A DNA stretch of 64,000 nucleotides, taken from Cymbomonas tetramitiformis (lineage: Eukaryota; Chlorophyta; Pyramimonadophyceae; Pyramimonadales; Pyramimonadaceae). The translations under genes and the position numbers were made by a program. The notes beneath the pieces are model-generated. The model made no database searches, was not told the DNA's origin, and saw only the letters and a list, made by a program, of their open reading frames with translations. Shown here in pieces: positions 1 through 11,800 of this stretch. Numbering within the stretch: the stretch's first letter is position 1; every line of letters starts with the position of its first letter. The stretch spans positions 1 through 64,000 of the forward strand of contig LGRX02003699.1 of assembly GCA_001247695.2 (NCBI GenBank), in the 5' to 3' direction.

Positions 1-413
1 AAGCACAAGAGCAAGAAAAACGGCTAAGTATAAAACGCAGGAGTACTCAGTACGGAGTACAGTAGGACCGATCAGAATGATGTTGATGTGAGGTGCCTAG
101 ACTGTTGTACGGAGTACTCAGTACAGTTGAGTTATGGAAAGAGTTCCTGAATGTATAAGAACTCTAAGAGTAACCCGTTTCGGGGAGATGAACTGAACTG
201 AAAAGTAAAACATAAAAGTAAAGAGCCGTAACTGCTGTATATTGTGTATTGAAAGCATGCACTGATAGCAAAAGCATAACTATTAAGATTTACGAAACCG
301 AAGTCTTGTAGTTGACCAATCGTAAGCATACCTCGTGCGGTCGTTTAATAAGTGTAGAATAGTATAAGTCCGAAACCGTAAAGAAGAGAAGAAGTCAAGT
401 GTGGACTCCTACA
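1..413 (+). repeat. 5' LTR of the gypsy element (truncated by window edge)
   Basis: Matches 13994-14406 base for base as far as I can read. It contains a TATA-like tract near 28-37 and two copies of the palindrome GTACTCAGTAC (around 43-53 and 113-123) set in partly inverted order. The 3' end is CCTACA at 408-413. Confidence 0.93.
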
Positions 414-1009
414 AAATGGTAATTAGTTCGTGTTTTCACGTTGCTTCCTTGTCTTTCTTGCGCAAATTCTGATCAACCCGCCCCGCCTTGTGCGATTAGT
501 TAGCGAGTACTTGCACTACGAAATCGAGAATGCCTGTGCTCTCGTTCTTGTTGCGCGGTGGTGTGTGGGATTGATGGTTCGAGGTTGCTTGGAGCCGCGT
601 CGGTGTGGAGAAATCTAGCTCGACGACAATCTTTTAAGGTGCGAGCGTTGCCTTAGTCCTAGCACGCATACACGCATAGCACGCATATCCGTGCTTTTGG
701 ACTCGCAGGTGCGGGAAGCCCAAATCGCCTCCGTTTTTCGGCAATTCCGACCCTTCGCGGCGGAAGCGCTGCGCAAATTTTTCAATTTTGCGTAAGCCTT
801 TGCTGAAATTCGGGGTTGGTTCGGGGTTTCCCCTACCTTTAATTTAGCCTTCTAGTCCCCCCTATTCGGGAATCTCCGCGCTTCGGCCGGTGTGCTTACT
901 TGTGCTCGCGCGCGAGTGGCGTATTCCTGGGATCGGGTGCTAGTTGCCACGTGTGTCGTGTACACTTTCGGTTTTAGCTAAATTAGATCTCACGCATAGC
1001 ACGCATACT
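414..1009 (+). promoter_or_regulatory. gypsy 5' leader with candidate primer-binding site
   Basis: Untranslated leader between the LTR and gag. A TGG-initiated stretch starts at 417 (TGGTAATTAG), the expected place for a tRNA primer-binding site, but I do not recognise the tRNA; it is not the initiator-Met 3'-end type (TGGTATCAGAGC). The motif CACGCATAGCACGCATA occurs at about 661-688 and again at about 991-1008, just before the gag start, so the leader carries a short direct repeat of unknown role. Confidence 0.5.
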
Positions 1010-4000
1010 ATGCCCATGTATTCAGATGAAGAGGAATGCCTCGGTCGGTCGGGCCGGCGTGGGGGGGGTCGGGCCGGCGCCGCCCCCGGCTCAGCCGTGG
1101 GGTCCGGTCGGTCGGGGTCTCGCGCTGCGGGCCTGTCGGTCGGCCCAGGCTCTGGGGAGTTCTGGGGCGCGGCTGGCGGGTCAGACAGCCGGGATTGGCG
1201 CTCCCGTGAGAGGGGGGAGGGAGTGCGGCGTGCGCTTGCACGCCAATACGGCGGTGAAGCCCTCGAGGTTACACCGGCGCGCACGCCCCTGAGAGCCCCT
1301 CCAGGGTTGTCTTGTGGGCCCCCCAGGGCCTCGCCACCAAAAGCCCCTTCACCAGCGAGAGTCAGTGGGGCTGAGCCAGTGTCCGAGCTCGCATTGAGCT
1401 CGGCGCTACGGCAGCCGGCGCGCCGGAAGCGTGCGTCGCCCGAGGCTCCGGCACCGCCGGCAGCAGGCGCCGGCTCCGGGTCGGACTCGGACCGCTCTGC
1501 TAAGGGGTTGAACCCCTCGGCAGCTCCCTTCTCCCCACTCCCTGCGTCCAGCAGGAGTGCGAGTAGTAGGGTCGTCCGTCAGGAACCGACGTCGGGACCG
1601 GCAGCATCCTCCCTCTCTTCCCTCGTGGGGAGCGAGCAAGGGAATCTCATCAGTGCCCCAGGGCGCTTTGAGGTTTACCGAGCCAGTGACTGGAGTCCCC
1701 CGGCAGAAGGGGAGTCTGATGATGTCCGGCGCCCAGAGCAGCTAGACGTCGTCCAGTCACGGGGGCGCGAGTCTCGCATCCGGCCCAATCCGGCTTGGCG
1801 AGGAGAGCGACGTCAGTCCATGCTCGCATTGGCCCTCCGTCAATGGAGCACCTGGGCGCTGAATTCAGCGCAACGACGTGCGAGAGTCTCCCTGCCATCT
1901 CGTCAGCGCGCAACAGCGCGGCTTGCGTGGGTCGCATGGAGGGCCAGGACGGACCAGTCAGTGCATCAGCGCGAGCTCCAGCGCCTGGCATTCCAAGCGT
2001 GGAATGACGTCACCCAACAGGTCGCCCAACTTCGAGGCCTGTTTGACAAAGGCAGTCGGCGCCGGGTCGAGTCCTCTTTCGCAGCATGGCGCCAGCATGT
2101 CGTCCAGACACAGGGTCTGTGGCGCAGAGGCAGACGTCAAGCTGGAGCTGTCTTCATGGCATGGCACCAGCAGACGATGCTCGCCAAGGAGAGGAGCACC
2201 TGGTGGGTTGGAGCCCGGAGACACCGGATGACCCAGATGGGTAGGAGGTGTCTTCGCGAGTGGCGCCGGCTCCCCAGGACGACCCCAGTCAGCTCGGACT
2301 CGTCCCAGGGAACGAGTGCCCGCCGTCCGGTAAGGAAGGCGGGAACCTCATCCGGTGTCAGCTCTTGCTCGGATTCCGACCAGGAGTCTATGTGGCAGGA
2401 CATCCGTCGAGGCCTAAAGCGCCTGGGGAAAGACCACCCGCTGTCAGGGCTAATGTGGTTCCAGCTCAAGGACTATGGGCTCTCCGAGGACGGCGCTTAT
2501 CGCCTGGAGATCCACCAGCAGTCAGTCTCCGAGTCCAGGGTGTTGATGCAGCAAAAACGCGAGGACCCTCACAACTCCCTTGAGAGGTGTAGATTCTCTG
2601 TCTTTGCCATCAACGCCGGCAGACCAGGGGAGCTGGTACGCCAAGGGGCGGACCTCCAGGAGGTAAGGAGAGCGGTCGTCGCGGCCGTCAGAATGAGCGG
2701 CCGCACCCGGAAGTCACACAGGGGTCTTAGGAAGTCAGGTGCAGCGCCTCCGAGTTCCGCAGCCCCCGGTGGGAACTGGTCGAACCGGTTTGCTCCCCTC
2801 TCGTCCTCATCGGAGGAAGAGCATCCCGCGGAACGTCCGAGGCCCAGGACTCAGGCGCCTAAGCCGAGCGGCCCCAGTCGCCCGGTGCCTCGCACCCGGA
2901 AGCCCAGTCGAGCACCATCGGTCCCGCACCCCGGTCCGACTTCCTCAGGGAACACGTCGTCGTCCCCGGAGTCCACTTCGAGCAGGAACAGTCAGGACCT
3001 GCAAGAGCTGAAGGAAGCCTGGCAGAAGGAGTCGCAAGCTCGGGAGGCAGCTGCCGAGGCTCGCCTGGAACAGCTGTCTCGGCAACTCCAAGAGAGTCAA
3101 AGAGCTGCCGAGGAGCGCAGGATCTCCGATCAGCGCGCTGCCGAGGAACGCAGGGTCTCCGAGCGACGCGCTGTCGAAGAGCGCTGGGCTGCAGACCGGC
3201 TGGCCGCAGAAGCCCGGGAGACTGCCCGGCAGTTGGCTGTCGACGAGAGCGTCGCTCAGCAGGTAGCCGCCGAGGAGCGGCGAGCGGCAGCCGAGGCCCA
3301 GCTGGAGGAAAGGCTGCAGGCGGTCATAGAGTCACAAGTCCAAAGGCTCGCCCTGGTTCAGGCCTCGCCCCCAGGGCCCGTGGAGTCAGACGCTCGGGGG
3401 CCCTCAGCGGCAGCGTCGAGTCCGGTTCAGGAGACGCCCATCTCCCGAGAGGGACATGAGCTGGTAGAGCCGGCTTCCGTCGTCACCTGTGACGTCGAGA
3501 ACCGGGACGTTCAAAGCCCTCCGGAGGAGTCGCGCGCGGACGTGACAGCGTCTCCACCGCACTCATGGGACTTTATTTCCCTTCCTATACAGGTCTGCGA
3601 CGCCCTCCGGAAGCACGTGGTCGGGTATGCCACCTCGGGGATCGATGCCCAGCGCCTGTTTTACGACGCTGCTCGTAGGTATCGCACCCTTGGTCAGGTC
3701 GCCGGGTGCTTACACCCTTCCAACCAGATCAGGCAGTGCCTGAAGACAAAGTTCTCGGACGAGGACAGGGTCCTCGGGGCCCAGGTGGTTCACAGTCTCA
3801 CGACGGCCTTGGCGTCCGTCGCAGAGAGCTGCGCTCGCTGTGGGTGCGGGCACGAGGAGAGCCCGGTGCGTATGTGGGCGTGTCGGGCGAGCGCTAAGAG
3901 AAGTGTGGTGGCGTTCATGAAAAAGGTGTACCTGCCGGTGTGTGGGTTTTGCGCCGCGGACGTGTGGCCCGGTGCTTTCGACCACTTTCCGGCTGTGATG

Positions 4001-5318
4001 CCACCTCCGATTCCTAAGGCGGCAGACACACCGGGAGACGGGGGGGGGATGGTCCCTCAACTGGAGCACTCGGAGCCAAACGAGCTTTCGGAGATGCCCG
4101 GTGCCGGCGGTCATGGTGGTCCTGGTGGCTCGGGGAGCGGTGACCCTGGAGGGCCGGGAGGCCCGGGGAGTCCGGGCGAGGACCCTGGCGGCGATGGCGA
4201 AGACGGGGATGGCGACAGCCAGTTCACCTTCTCGTCTTCCTCTCGTTACAGGGAGCCCCGGAGCCATTACAGTCGTAAGGACGAGCAGCACGCTCTCAAG
4301 GAGGCCACCAGAGCCATGGAGAAGGCGGTGGACAAATACCACACAGAGGTGGAGGGGTCGTCCCACGTCTTTGGTCGGCTCCTCCGATTTGTTCGGCAAG
4401 TCAGGGAGGTTCGGGAACTGGAGCCGGTGCGCTACGCCATGGAGATGGCGCGTCTGGGACCACTAGAGAGCGGGGGTGAGGAGAAGGTGTTGTCGGACCA
4501 CTCCCTGCTGTCAGAAGTGGCCAGACACTGCTTCGGCAAACTCAGCTCCGAGTACCGCGAGCTTTCCTCGGTGTTGACGGAGGCTCGGGAAGGTAAGAAC
4601 CTCTCCTTGGACGTCATAGTGGTTCCCTTGGCGCAACTGGTGATGCCCGACAAGGGGGAAATGGCGTCGATCGGTCCGTTCCTGCGTCGCGTGCGCCAAA
4701 GTCAGGACAGACAGACTCGCACGGTCCGCGAGTTCTGGGACGGGGGTGCACCTTGCTCACGACATCGTGAGCATGCTGGCTGCCCACGAGCTCACCTCTC
4801 CGGTGCCGGAAGAGGAGCTGCTGGAGATATTCCTTACGGGATTGATACCGGAGATAAGGAGGAAGGTCTTCCTTATAGCCGAGAGGAAAGGCGCTTCGGT
4901 CCCGACTCTGAGCCGGACGGCCAGTAAAGGCCGCCACGAACTCCTGACTTGGGCCATAGAGGCTGAGCGGGAGTTGCGGCAGAGCCAGGATAAGACGAGC
5001 CGCTCGGTCCAGCTGCTGGCCCACGTAGATGTCACGGAGGAGCTGCTAGCCATGGCGACATCCGCCGGCGCTCCGACACCCACAGGGCAACGACTCGGCT
5101 CCCCAGAGTACGAGGGCTGCCGTCTGTGCAAGAGCATGGACCATTATGCCCGCGACTGTCCGCAGGCGAGCCAGCGCCCGAAGGAGTGGGCCAAGTGCCT
5201 CCTGGAGGACACCCTGGCGTTAATAGGGGACGAGTCGGTGGAGGAAGCTTTGGCTGCCATCGGTTTGGATTTTGTCCAGGAGGACGCTCCCCAGCCCGGG
5301 GCGTCCTCCCCGCAGTAA
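1010..5318 (+). CDS. gag: giant Gag polyprotein with CCHC zinc knuckle (one frame discontinuity)
   Basis: Structural protein of the gypsy element. The frame is open from 944, but I prefer the ATG at 1010 (MPMYSDEEE), just after the leader repeat. Order of segments: Gly/Ser/Arg-rich N-terminus; helical Trp repeats (1819-2275) of the kind x-F/L-x-x-W; Arg/Ser-rich linker; long Ala/Glu/Arg coiled coil (about 3000-3350); a Cys-rich patch (about 3820-3960, CARCGCG and CGFC); a Gly/Pro-rich collagen-like stretch (about 4100-4215); then the conventional Gag core (about 4260-5050) and a CX2CX4HX4C knuckle (CRLCKSMDHYARDC, about 5118-5160). At the five-G run 4742-4746 the reading must move forward one base: the first frame degenerates and ends at 4927, whereas the second continues the Gag core, carries the knuckle and stops with TAA at 5316. 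Over 1430 residues is several times a normal Gag. Confidence 0.85.
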
Positions 5319-5383
5319 AGGGCGCGGGCCCCGTCACTGCGGGGTCAGGGGGACAAAAGGGCCCCGCGCCGGCGTCCACAGCG

Positions 5384-5815
5384 ATGCAGGTGCTGCATGA
5401 TAGGTGGAGAAGGTGTGGGAGACACCTTAGTGGCAGCGCCAGGCGCCACCTCAAGAGCCAGAGTCGAGTCGAGAGGTATGAGCAGGAAGGTTTAGACATG
5501 CTAGCCGCCACCCGCACGGAAAGCCCAGAGCCTCCTGAGCGGGAACCGGTCGAGCAGCGCGTCCAAAGAGAGCAGGCAAACTTCTGGAAGTCCGCCAGAA
5601 CCCCAGCGACCGCCTCAGTTCCGCGTCCCGAGGAGCCGTGGGAGCTGCTCTGTTGGATCACCGGTGCGGACACCCGGGGTAAAAGCCGGTCGAGCCACAC
5701 AGTTGAGCCACGGGCAGTCTACCAACAGCACCTCGCTGGAGAACCAGGGGTCGGATGTTGCGAGAGTTCGCGGGCACTGGAAGTTCAGAGCTCAGCGTTT
5801 ACCCCCCAGAGTTAG
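5384..5815 (+). CDS. possible N-terminal segment of Pol in another frame
   Basis: Starting at the ATG at 5384, 66 bp after the gag stop, this frame reads a Glu/Arg-rich, protein-like sequence down to a stop near 5815. The main Pol frame is closed by stops at about 5490-5505 and opens only after them, so the two frames overlap for some 300 bp. If Pol starts at 5384, a one-base forward shift is needed between about 5740 and 5800; a four-G run lies near 5747. Otherwise Pol simply starts inside the main frame and this is a fortuitous open frame. I cannot decide from sequence alone. Confidence 0.35.
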   Translation: MQVLHDRWRRCGRHLSGSARRHLKSQSRVERYEQEGLDMLAATRTESPEPPEREPVEQRVQREQANFWKSARTPATASVPRPEEPWELLCWITGADTRGKSRSSHTVEPRAVYQQHLAGEPGVGCCESSRALEVQSSAFTPQS

Positions 5816-8800
5816 GAAAGCCTTTCAGGCCCAGCAGCCAAGTGCTCGCCTGCGTTCCGCCATCAGGGCGCTAGAAAGGTATCTAAAGCTGGAAGAGTCA
5901 GAGGTCCGGCCGGTCAAGTCCCTTGCGCTTTGGAGGGCAGGGCAAAGGCGGATGAGCCAGAAGCTTGGACCCACGACTAGTAAGCCCCAGTTGAATCGAG
6001 AAGAGTTAGATAAGCGCTTGAAGCGGCTCGTCAGGGTGCGCGAGTTCAATCGCCGACGCAAAGCCATCTTGGATCAGGAGTTCGGACGGTTTGTTCGCGT
6101 TGCCAAACCCAAGCCTGCCGAGGGAGAAGAACTCTCACCACCAGAGAGAACTTCAAAGCCCAGTCGGCCGTGGTTGACCCGAAGCAGGGCTCGCCAGGCT
6201 TTGGGCCCGAAACGCAGACCATGGCTGACTCCTGAAGACAAGGCGCTTCGAACCTCTCGATTGCAGCGCAGGTACGAGTTGGAGGGTAGGGACCCGGCTT
6301 CTACCTCAACAGAACGCCATGCGGACTTCCACGCCTTCGTAAAGGAGGAGTTGGAAAGGGAGAATAGGGAACTTCAGCAAGACAATGAGCTGATGCACCG
6401 GGACGAGCAAGTCAGAAAGCACATAGCGGCTAAACTGGCTGCAGCGTCAGTCCAAGTCGCGGTGTCCCCCCCAGACTTCCCAGAGCGCAGCGCAGTTCAG
6501 AAAGCAGTCGCCATCGGCCTGCTAGCGGACGCGTGTACTTACTGCCTCCCGGACTGTGACTCCGACGCAGAAACGTCAGTCACCCGCCTGGACTGCATAA
6601 TGCAGGACGGCGATATCAGTCCGAGCTGGTGTGAGTCCCTGGCAGCGGTGTCCTCGATGGGAGCGCGCCCGAGGAGTTTCGACAGGCACAGTCGCACACC
6701 GACGTTGTTGCTGTTTTGGGCCTGGATTGCGGGCGTCAGAGTCAAGGTGTTAGTGGATTCGGGAGCATCCACCAATATCATCGCAAAGAGTACACTGCAG
6801 AGGCTCTCCGGCGTCAAGCCGGTGCGCCACGAGCAAGCCATGCGAGTTCGAGTGGCTGACGGCACCACATATGATGCTAATTCCTGCATCAGGCCCAAGC
6901 TCCTTGCTGAGACGTCGAAGGGGTCTTACGGCCAGCAGGTTGAGCTTCGGGTAATGCCACTCGACCTCAAGGTGGATGTCATCCTGGGGGGTCCTTGGCT
7001 GGCGAACCTTTCCCCGGTTACGCTGGATTATAAGAACTGGGGTTCGGTCCGGTTCACCAAGGGCAGGGAAGAGGTCGTCATCACCGGCTGTTCGCCGGGG
7101 TCACCGGACCCCAGTCGGTCCAAGGACACAGCAATGGCACTGGTACAGGGAGTCCTTTTGAGCCAACGTCGGGCTCGCCGGGACCTGCGGACCCTCCGAA
7201 ACAGAGAGGAGCAGGCTTTCGTCGTCTACCTCGGCCCCGATGGGACTTTTGGCGCGTTGGCCTGCAACAAGGGGGGGGGAGACTCCGACGAAGATTCCCC
7301 CAACGATGTCGTAGCAGGCCTAGCGTCAGAACCCTCCTCCGGGTCCGAGGATGGTGAAGTCAGCGTGCGTCCCAGCGCAGCGGTGCCGGACGGAGCTGAG
7401 GAGTCTGAGGGGCCGGGAGGGTTGGTCTCGGACAGTTCCGAGTCCGGCTACAGTGACGTGGAAGGAGCGTGTCATTTGCAGAGAGTAGGGGCGGTGGTCG
7501 AGGATATTAGGCCACAGGGATTTGCGAGCACGGTCGACGAGGCCGGGGATCACCCTGACCCTCTCAGCTTTTTCGCTAGCAAACAGGAGGCGAACGGAGC
7601 ATTTGCGTTGCTTCCGCCAGCGGTGCGTAGGCAGGCGATAGAGGATCACGCGGCCGGGAAGCCACCCACCTGGCACGCGCAGGCAGCCGCGGCGCTCCAG
7701 CAGGGCCGGGGTCTGGTCGCGGAGCGACGACCCCGAGCACGGCGTAAGCGAGTGCGTTGGCGTGACCAGGTCGCAGCAGTCGGTCAGCCTGGTGCTGAAA
7801 GTGGCCCCTCCACCGAGCAGCCACCGGGACCAAAAGTCCCCACTGTCCCGAGTCCTCAGAGTCAGAAGTCGCGAGCCTCGGCACCAGTCCCGCCGCCAGC
7901 TCCGCAGACCACAGACCCGCCGGTACCGGCCGCCCCGCCAGGTACTACCTCGCCGCCAGCCCCACAGACTGCTCAGGCCTCCCCGGAACCGCCGGAGGAC
8001 GAGATAGACGAGACGGTGTCGCCGGAAATCTGGCAGCAGCTTAGGGATCTGGAAAAGGAGTTCGCAGATGTCATTTGCACAGAGCTGCCGGAATCAGTCC
8101 AGTCAAGGGAATTCAAGTCCGGCGTCCGGCTCAGGCCAGATTGGAATGGGAACGCCCTGCACCGGCGAGGGTACAAGCTGTCGCAGGAGGAGTTGCGGCA
8201 ACTCCGGCAACAGCTAGATGAGCTCTTAGCCAAAGGGTACATACGACCCTCGGCCTCTCCGTGGGGCTGCCCTGTGCTGATGGTCCCCAAGCCGAGTAAT
8301 CCCAAGGAGTTGCGTCTAGTCATTGACTACAGACAGATCAATGAGATCACAGTCAAGGACAAGTACCCCCTCCCGGATGTCCAGAGTCTCCTAGATGATC
8401 TACAAGGGGCTACCGTCTTCTCTACGATGGATGCCCTTTGGGGGTTTTGGCAGGTCCCTATGAAAGCAGAGGACGTGGAGAAAACCGCAATGACTACGCA
8501 CTTTGGAGCGTACGAGTGGTTGGTCATGCCTATGGGATTGTCAAACTCCCCAAGTACCTGGCAAAGGATGATGCAACAGTACCTCGGGCACCTACCCTTT
8601 TGCAGAGTATTTGTAGATGACATCATGATTTTCTCAGCTGAGGTTCCGGGTAAGAGCGCCCATGAGGTACACCTCGACCACCTCCGCCAGGTCCTGGAGG
8701 CATGCCGAAAGAATTCAGTCTACCTCAAAAAGTCGAAAGTCAAATTGTGCAAGCGATCAGTCCGGTTCCTAGGGCATGTGGTGGATCGGGATGGATGTCG

Positions 8801-11800
8801 TCCACAGCAGGATAAGGTTGCGTCGGTACGCGATTGGCCAGACCTAGAAACTGTCACACACGTGCGACAGTTTCTGGGCATGTGTGGCTTCTACCGGAGG
8901 TACATCCAGAACTTCGCAGATATCGCGTACCCGTTGACCCGCCTCACCAAATCCGGCGTGGACTGGACCTGGGGCGAGAATGAAAAGGCAGCATTTAAAC
9001 AGCTAAAAACTGCCTTGATCTCCTCCCCAGCCTTGGCCCTACCCGATCAAAAGGGTGCAGCAGACGGTTCCAGACCCTTTTTTGTGCAGACAGATGCCAG
9101 TGGAGTAGCACTAGGGGGTGTACTCATGCAGGATCAGGGACGAGGCTTACAGCCCTTGGCCTTTGAAAGCCGGCAGTTCTCCAGCGCAGAGCAGAACTAT
9201 CACGCTGGGGAACGGGAGCTTTGTACCATCCATCATTGCACCACGGTCACCTGGAGACATTATCTGATTTTCACATCATTTAAGCTCATGGGAGACCATA
9301 AACCCCTTCAGTGGCGCTTCGCCCCAGCTAGGGAGCTCAGCCGACGTCAGGCTCGCTGGTACGAGGACTTGGTAGAGGTAGGAGTCCATCAGATGGAGCA
9401 CGTGCCAGGGCGCTGTTTGGTAGTACCAGACGCGCAGTCCCGGCGACCAGACTATCAGGAAATGTCAGCCAGAGAAGGGTTGAAGGAAAAAGGGATTGTG
9501 GATCGCGCCACGGATGGGCCCAGAGACTCCGCACCGGCAGGCAAGGGGTCCGAAGAGGACGAGGATCCTACCTCTGGCCTCGGGGCAGTGGATTGCACCA
9601 CCGATGGATCTGATGGACCCGAGTACTCTGAGCCGAAAGGCAAGAGATGCGAAGGGGACGAGGATCCCACATCTGTCTTAGGCGCCACCTTCGAGTATAG
9701 TGATTCCGAGGACGAGTCCTTCCCTCCCACCAGTCCGGCACCGGTCATTGGTGAGCTCACCCATCTGAATGGGCTCACGTGGGTAGAGTCGCCGGCCCTT
9801 TGGCTGGACGCAGCTGCCACCCTAGCAGTAGGCGAGAAGTCCTTGAGGGATGCCGAATCGCTAGCAGTCATGACCAGAGCAGACCGAGCTAGGGAACAGG
9901 CCACAGCAGAAGTCCAGAGTCACCCGAAGTTCCCCCACCCTGAGGCCCAGAGTCATCCAAAGGCGGCCGGAAAGGTACCTGAGCCCGTTAAGCCCCCAGA
10001 AAGTAGCTCCCACTACGACCAGGTCGTAGATCGCCAGGACTGGAAGCTGATCAGGGAGCGCTTTGAGGAGATAGCAGCCCAGTACGGGGTGTTTGACGTT
10101 GACGCGTGTTGCAACTCCATGGGCGTTAACCGGCAGGTTGACACCTATTGGACCGATTGCTTGAAGGAAAAGTGGCGCGGGAAACACGTTTGGTGCAACC
10201 CCCCTTACACGAAGGATTCAGACTTGATAGAAAGAATTCTTCGGCATTTCCTTGCTGAGTGGCGCGCCGATCCGGAAAACACCTCGGCGATGTTCCTTCT
10301 GCCAGACTATGGCGCCCCCTGGAGGCGGTTGATTCACCCCAAGTATGAGCTTCATCCGGTCAAAGTCTTTGACACGAAGGACGAAAAAGGTCGTCCCAAC
10401 CACCTCTTCGAGTCCCCTGATGGAGGTCGACCCCCGCTGCGCTGGCCGGTCCTTCTGGTGTGGGCCCCAGCAGCCAGCAGGGCAAAGCCCCGAGCGCCGC
10501 CTGCGCGAAAGGACAGTGAGGCAGAACCCGACGAGCCTTTAGTCACTACAGGGGTTGCAGCAAGGGCCAGGGCAGCATCAGGCCCACTGAAGGCTGATGA
10601 GTTCGTCCGCGCCTTGCAAGCGGAATACGAACGCAGCCGGTACCTCAGCTCGTTGAAGGAGGAACTGGTCGCAGCCCCACATCAGAGGACAGACACATTT
10701 CGCATGGTAGACGACATGATATGGCGAGTGGCAGAAGGGCGGTATCAGCTAGTGCTAGCTCAGGATTCCCCCCTCAGAGAGCTGGTGATGCGCGAAGCAC
10801 ACGAGTCCCCGGCAGCAGGGCACACAGGAAGGGATAAGACACTGGACAGAGTATCCCGTCGCTTTTGGTGGCCACGCATGAGCAAGGATGTCACCGACTG
10901 GTGCAAATCCTGCGTTGTGTGCCAACAGACCCGGCCACGCAACGGGTATCCAGACGGTCAGCTCAACCCCCTGCAAGTCCCAGTAAGACTGTGGCAAGTG
11001 GTTAGTATCGACTTCGTCACTGGGCTGCCCCGCACAGAGCGAGGGTACGACGCGTTTGCTACCTTCACGGACAAGTTGTCCAAGATGGTGCACGTAGTCC
11101 CCATGCTTTACGCTGACAGCTCAGCTGCACAGATCGCGCGCATGTATTTCGACCAAGTGTGGCGTTTGCACGGCGCTCCCATGAAGATCGTCCGTGATCG
11201 GGACTCCCGCTTCAGGGATGAGATGCATCTCGAGCTACATCGGTTGATGGGAGTCCAGGTTGCCTCTACCACGCCGTACCACCCACAAGGTGATGGGCAG
11301 GCAGAGCACACAAACCACACGGTCGAACGCATGTTGCGCGCGTACGTCGACGCCAACCAGCACGATTGGGATTTATGGTGTACCCCGGTCGAGTACGCCA
11401 TTAATGACTCTCGTTCCGCCGTCACGGGATTCACCCCTTTTGAACTGACGTATGGTCACGCTCCGGCCTCTCAGCTGGACTTCTTCGTGGAGGCAGCACT
11501 TGCATCACGGAGAGGCCGAGCTAAGGGGGGGAGGGGCGCAGCAGTAAAAAAGGGTACGGCCCACGAGACAGCCCGCCAGTTTGTTCGCCAGTTGCAGCTC
11601 GCTAGGGAGAAGCTGCTCTTAGCTCAGCAGCAACAGATCGCCCAGTACGACGCGCGTCACAGGTCCAGGAGTTACGCAGTAGGCGATGAGGTTTGGGTGG
11701 ATGCCACGCACCTCACTCAGCCGGGCGACCGCGGGTTGCACAAGAAGTTGCTTAAGAAGCGCCTTGGGCCCCTTCGGGTGCTGGAAGTCTTTCACAGCGA

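Noticed and set aside
132..329. 65-codon minus-strand ORF in each gypsy LTR
   Set aside because: Present in both LTRs only because they are copies, and antisense to the element with no motif.
940..1284. Antisense and alternative-frame ORFs throughout the gypsy gag and pol
   Set aside because: They are shadows of the GC-rich coding frames, and the sense frames carry the catalytic motifs.
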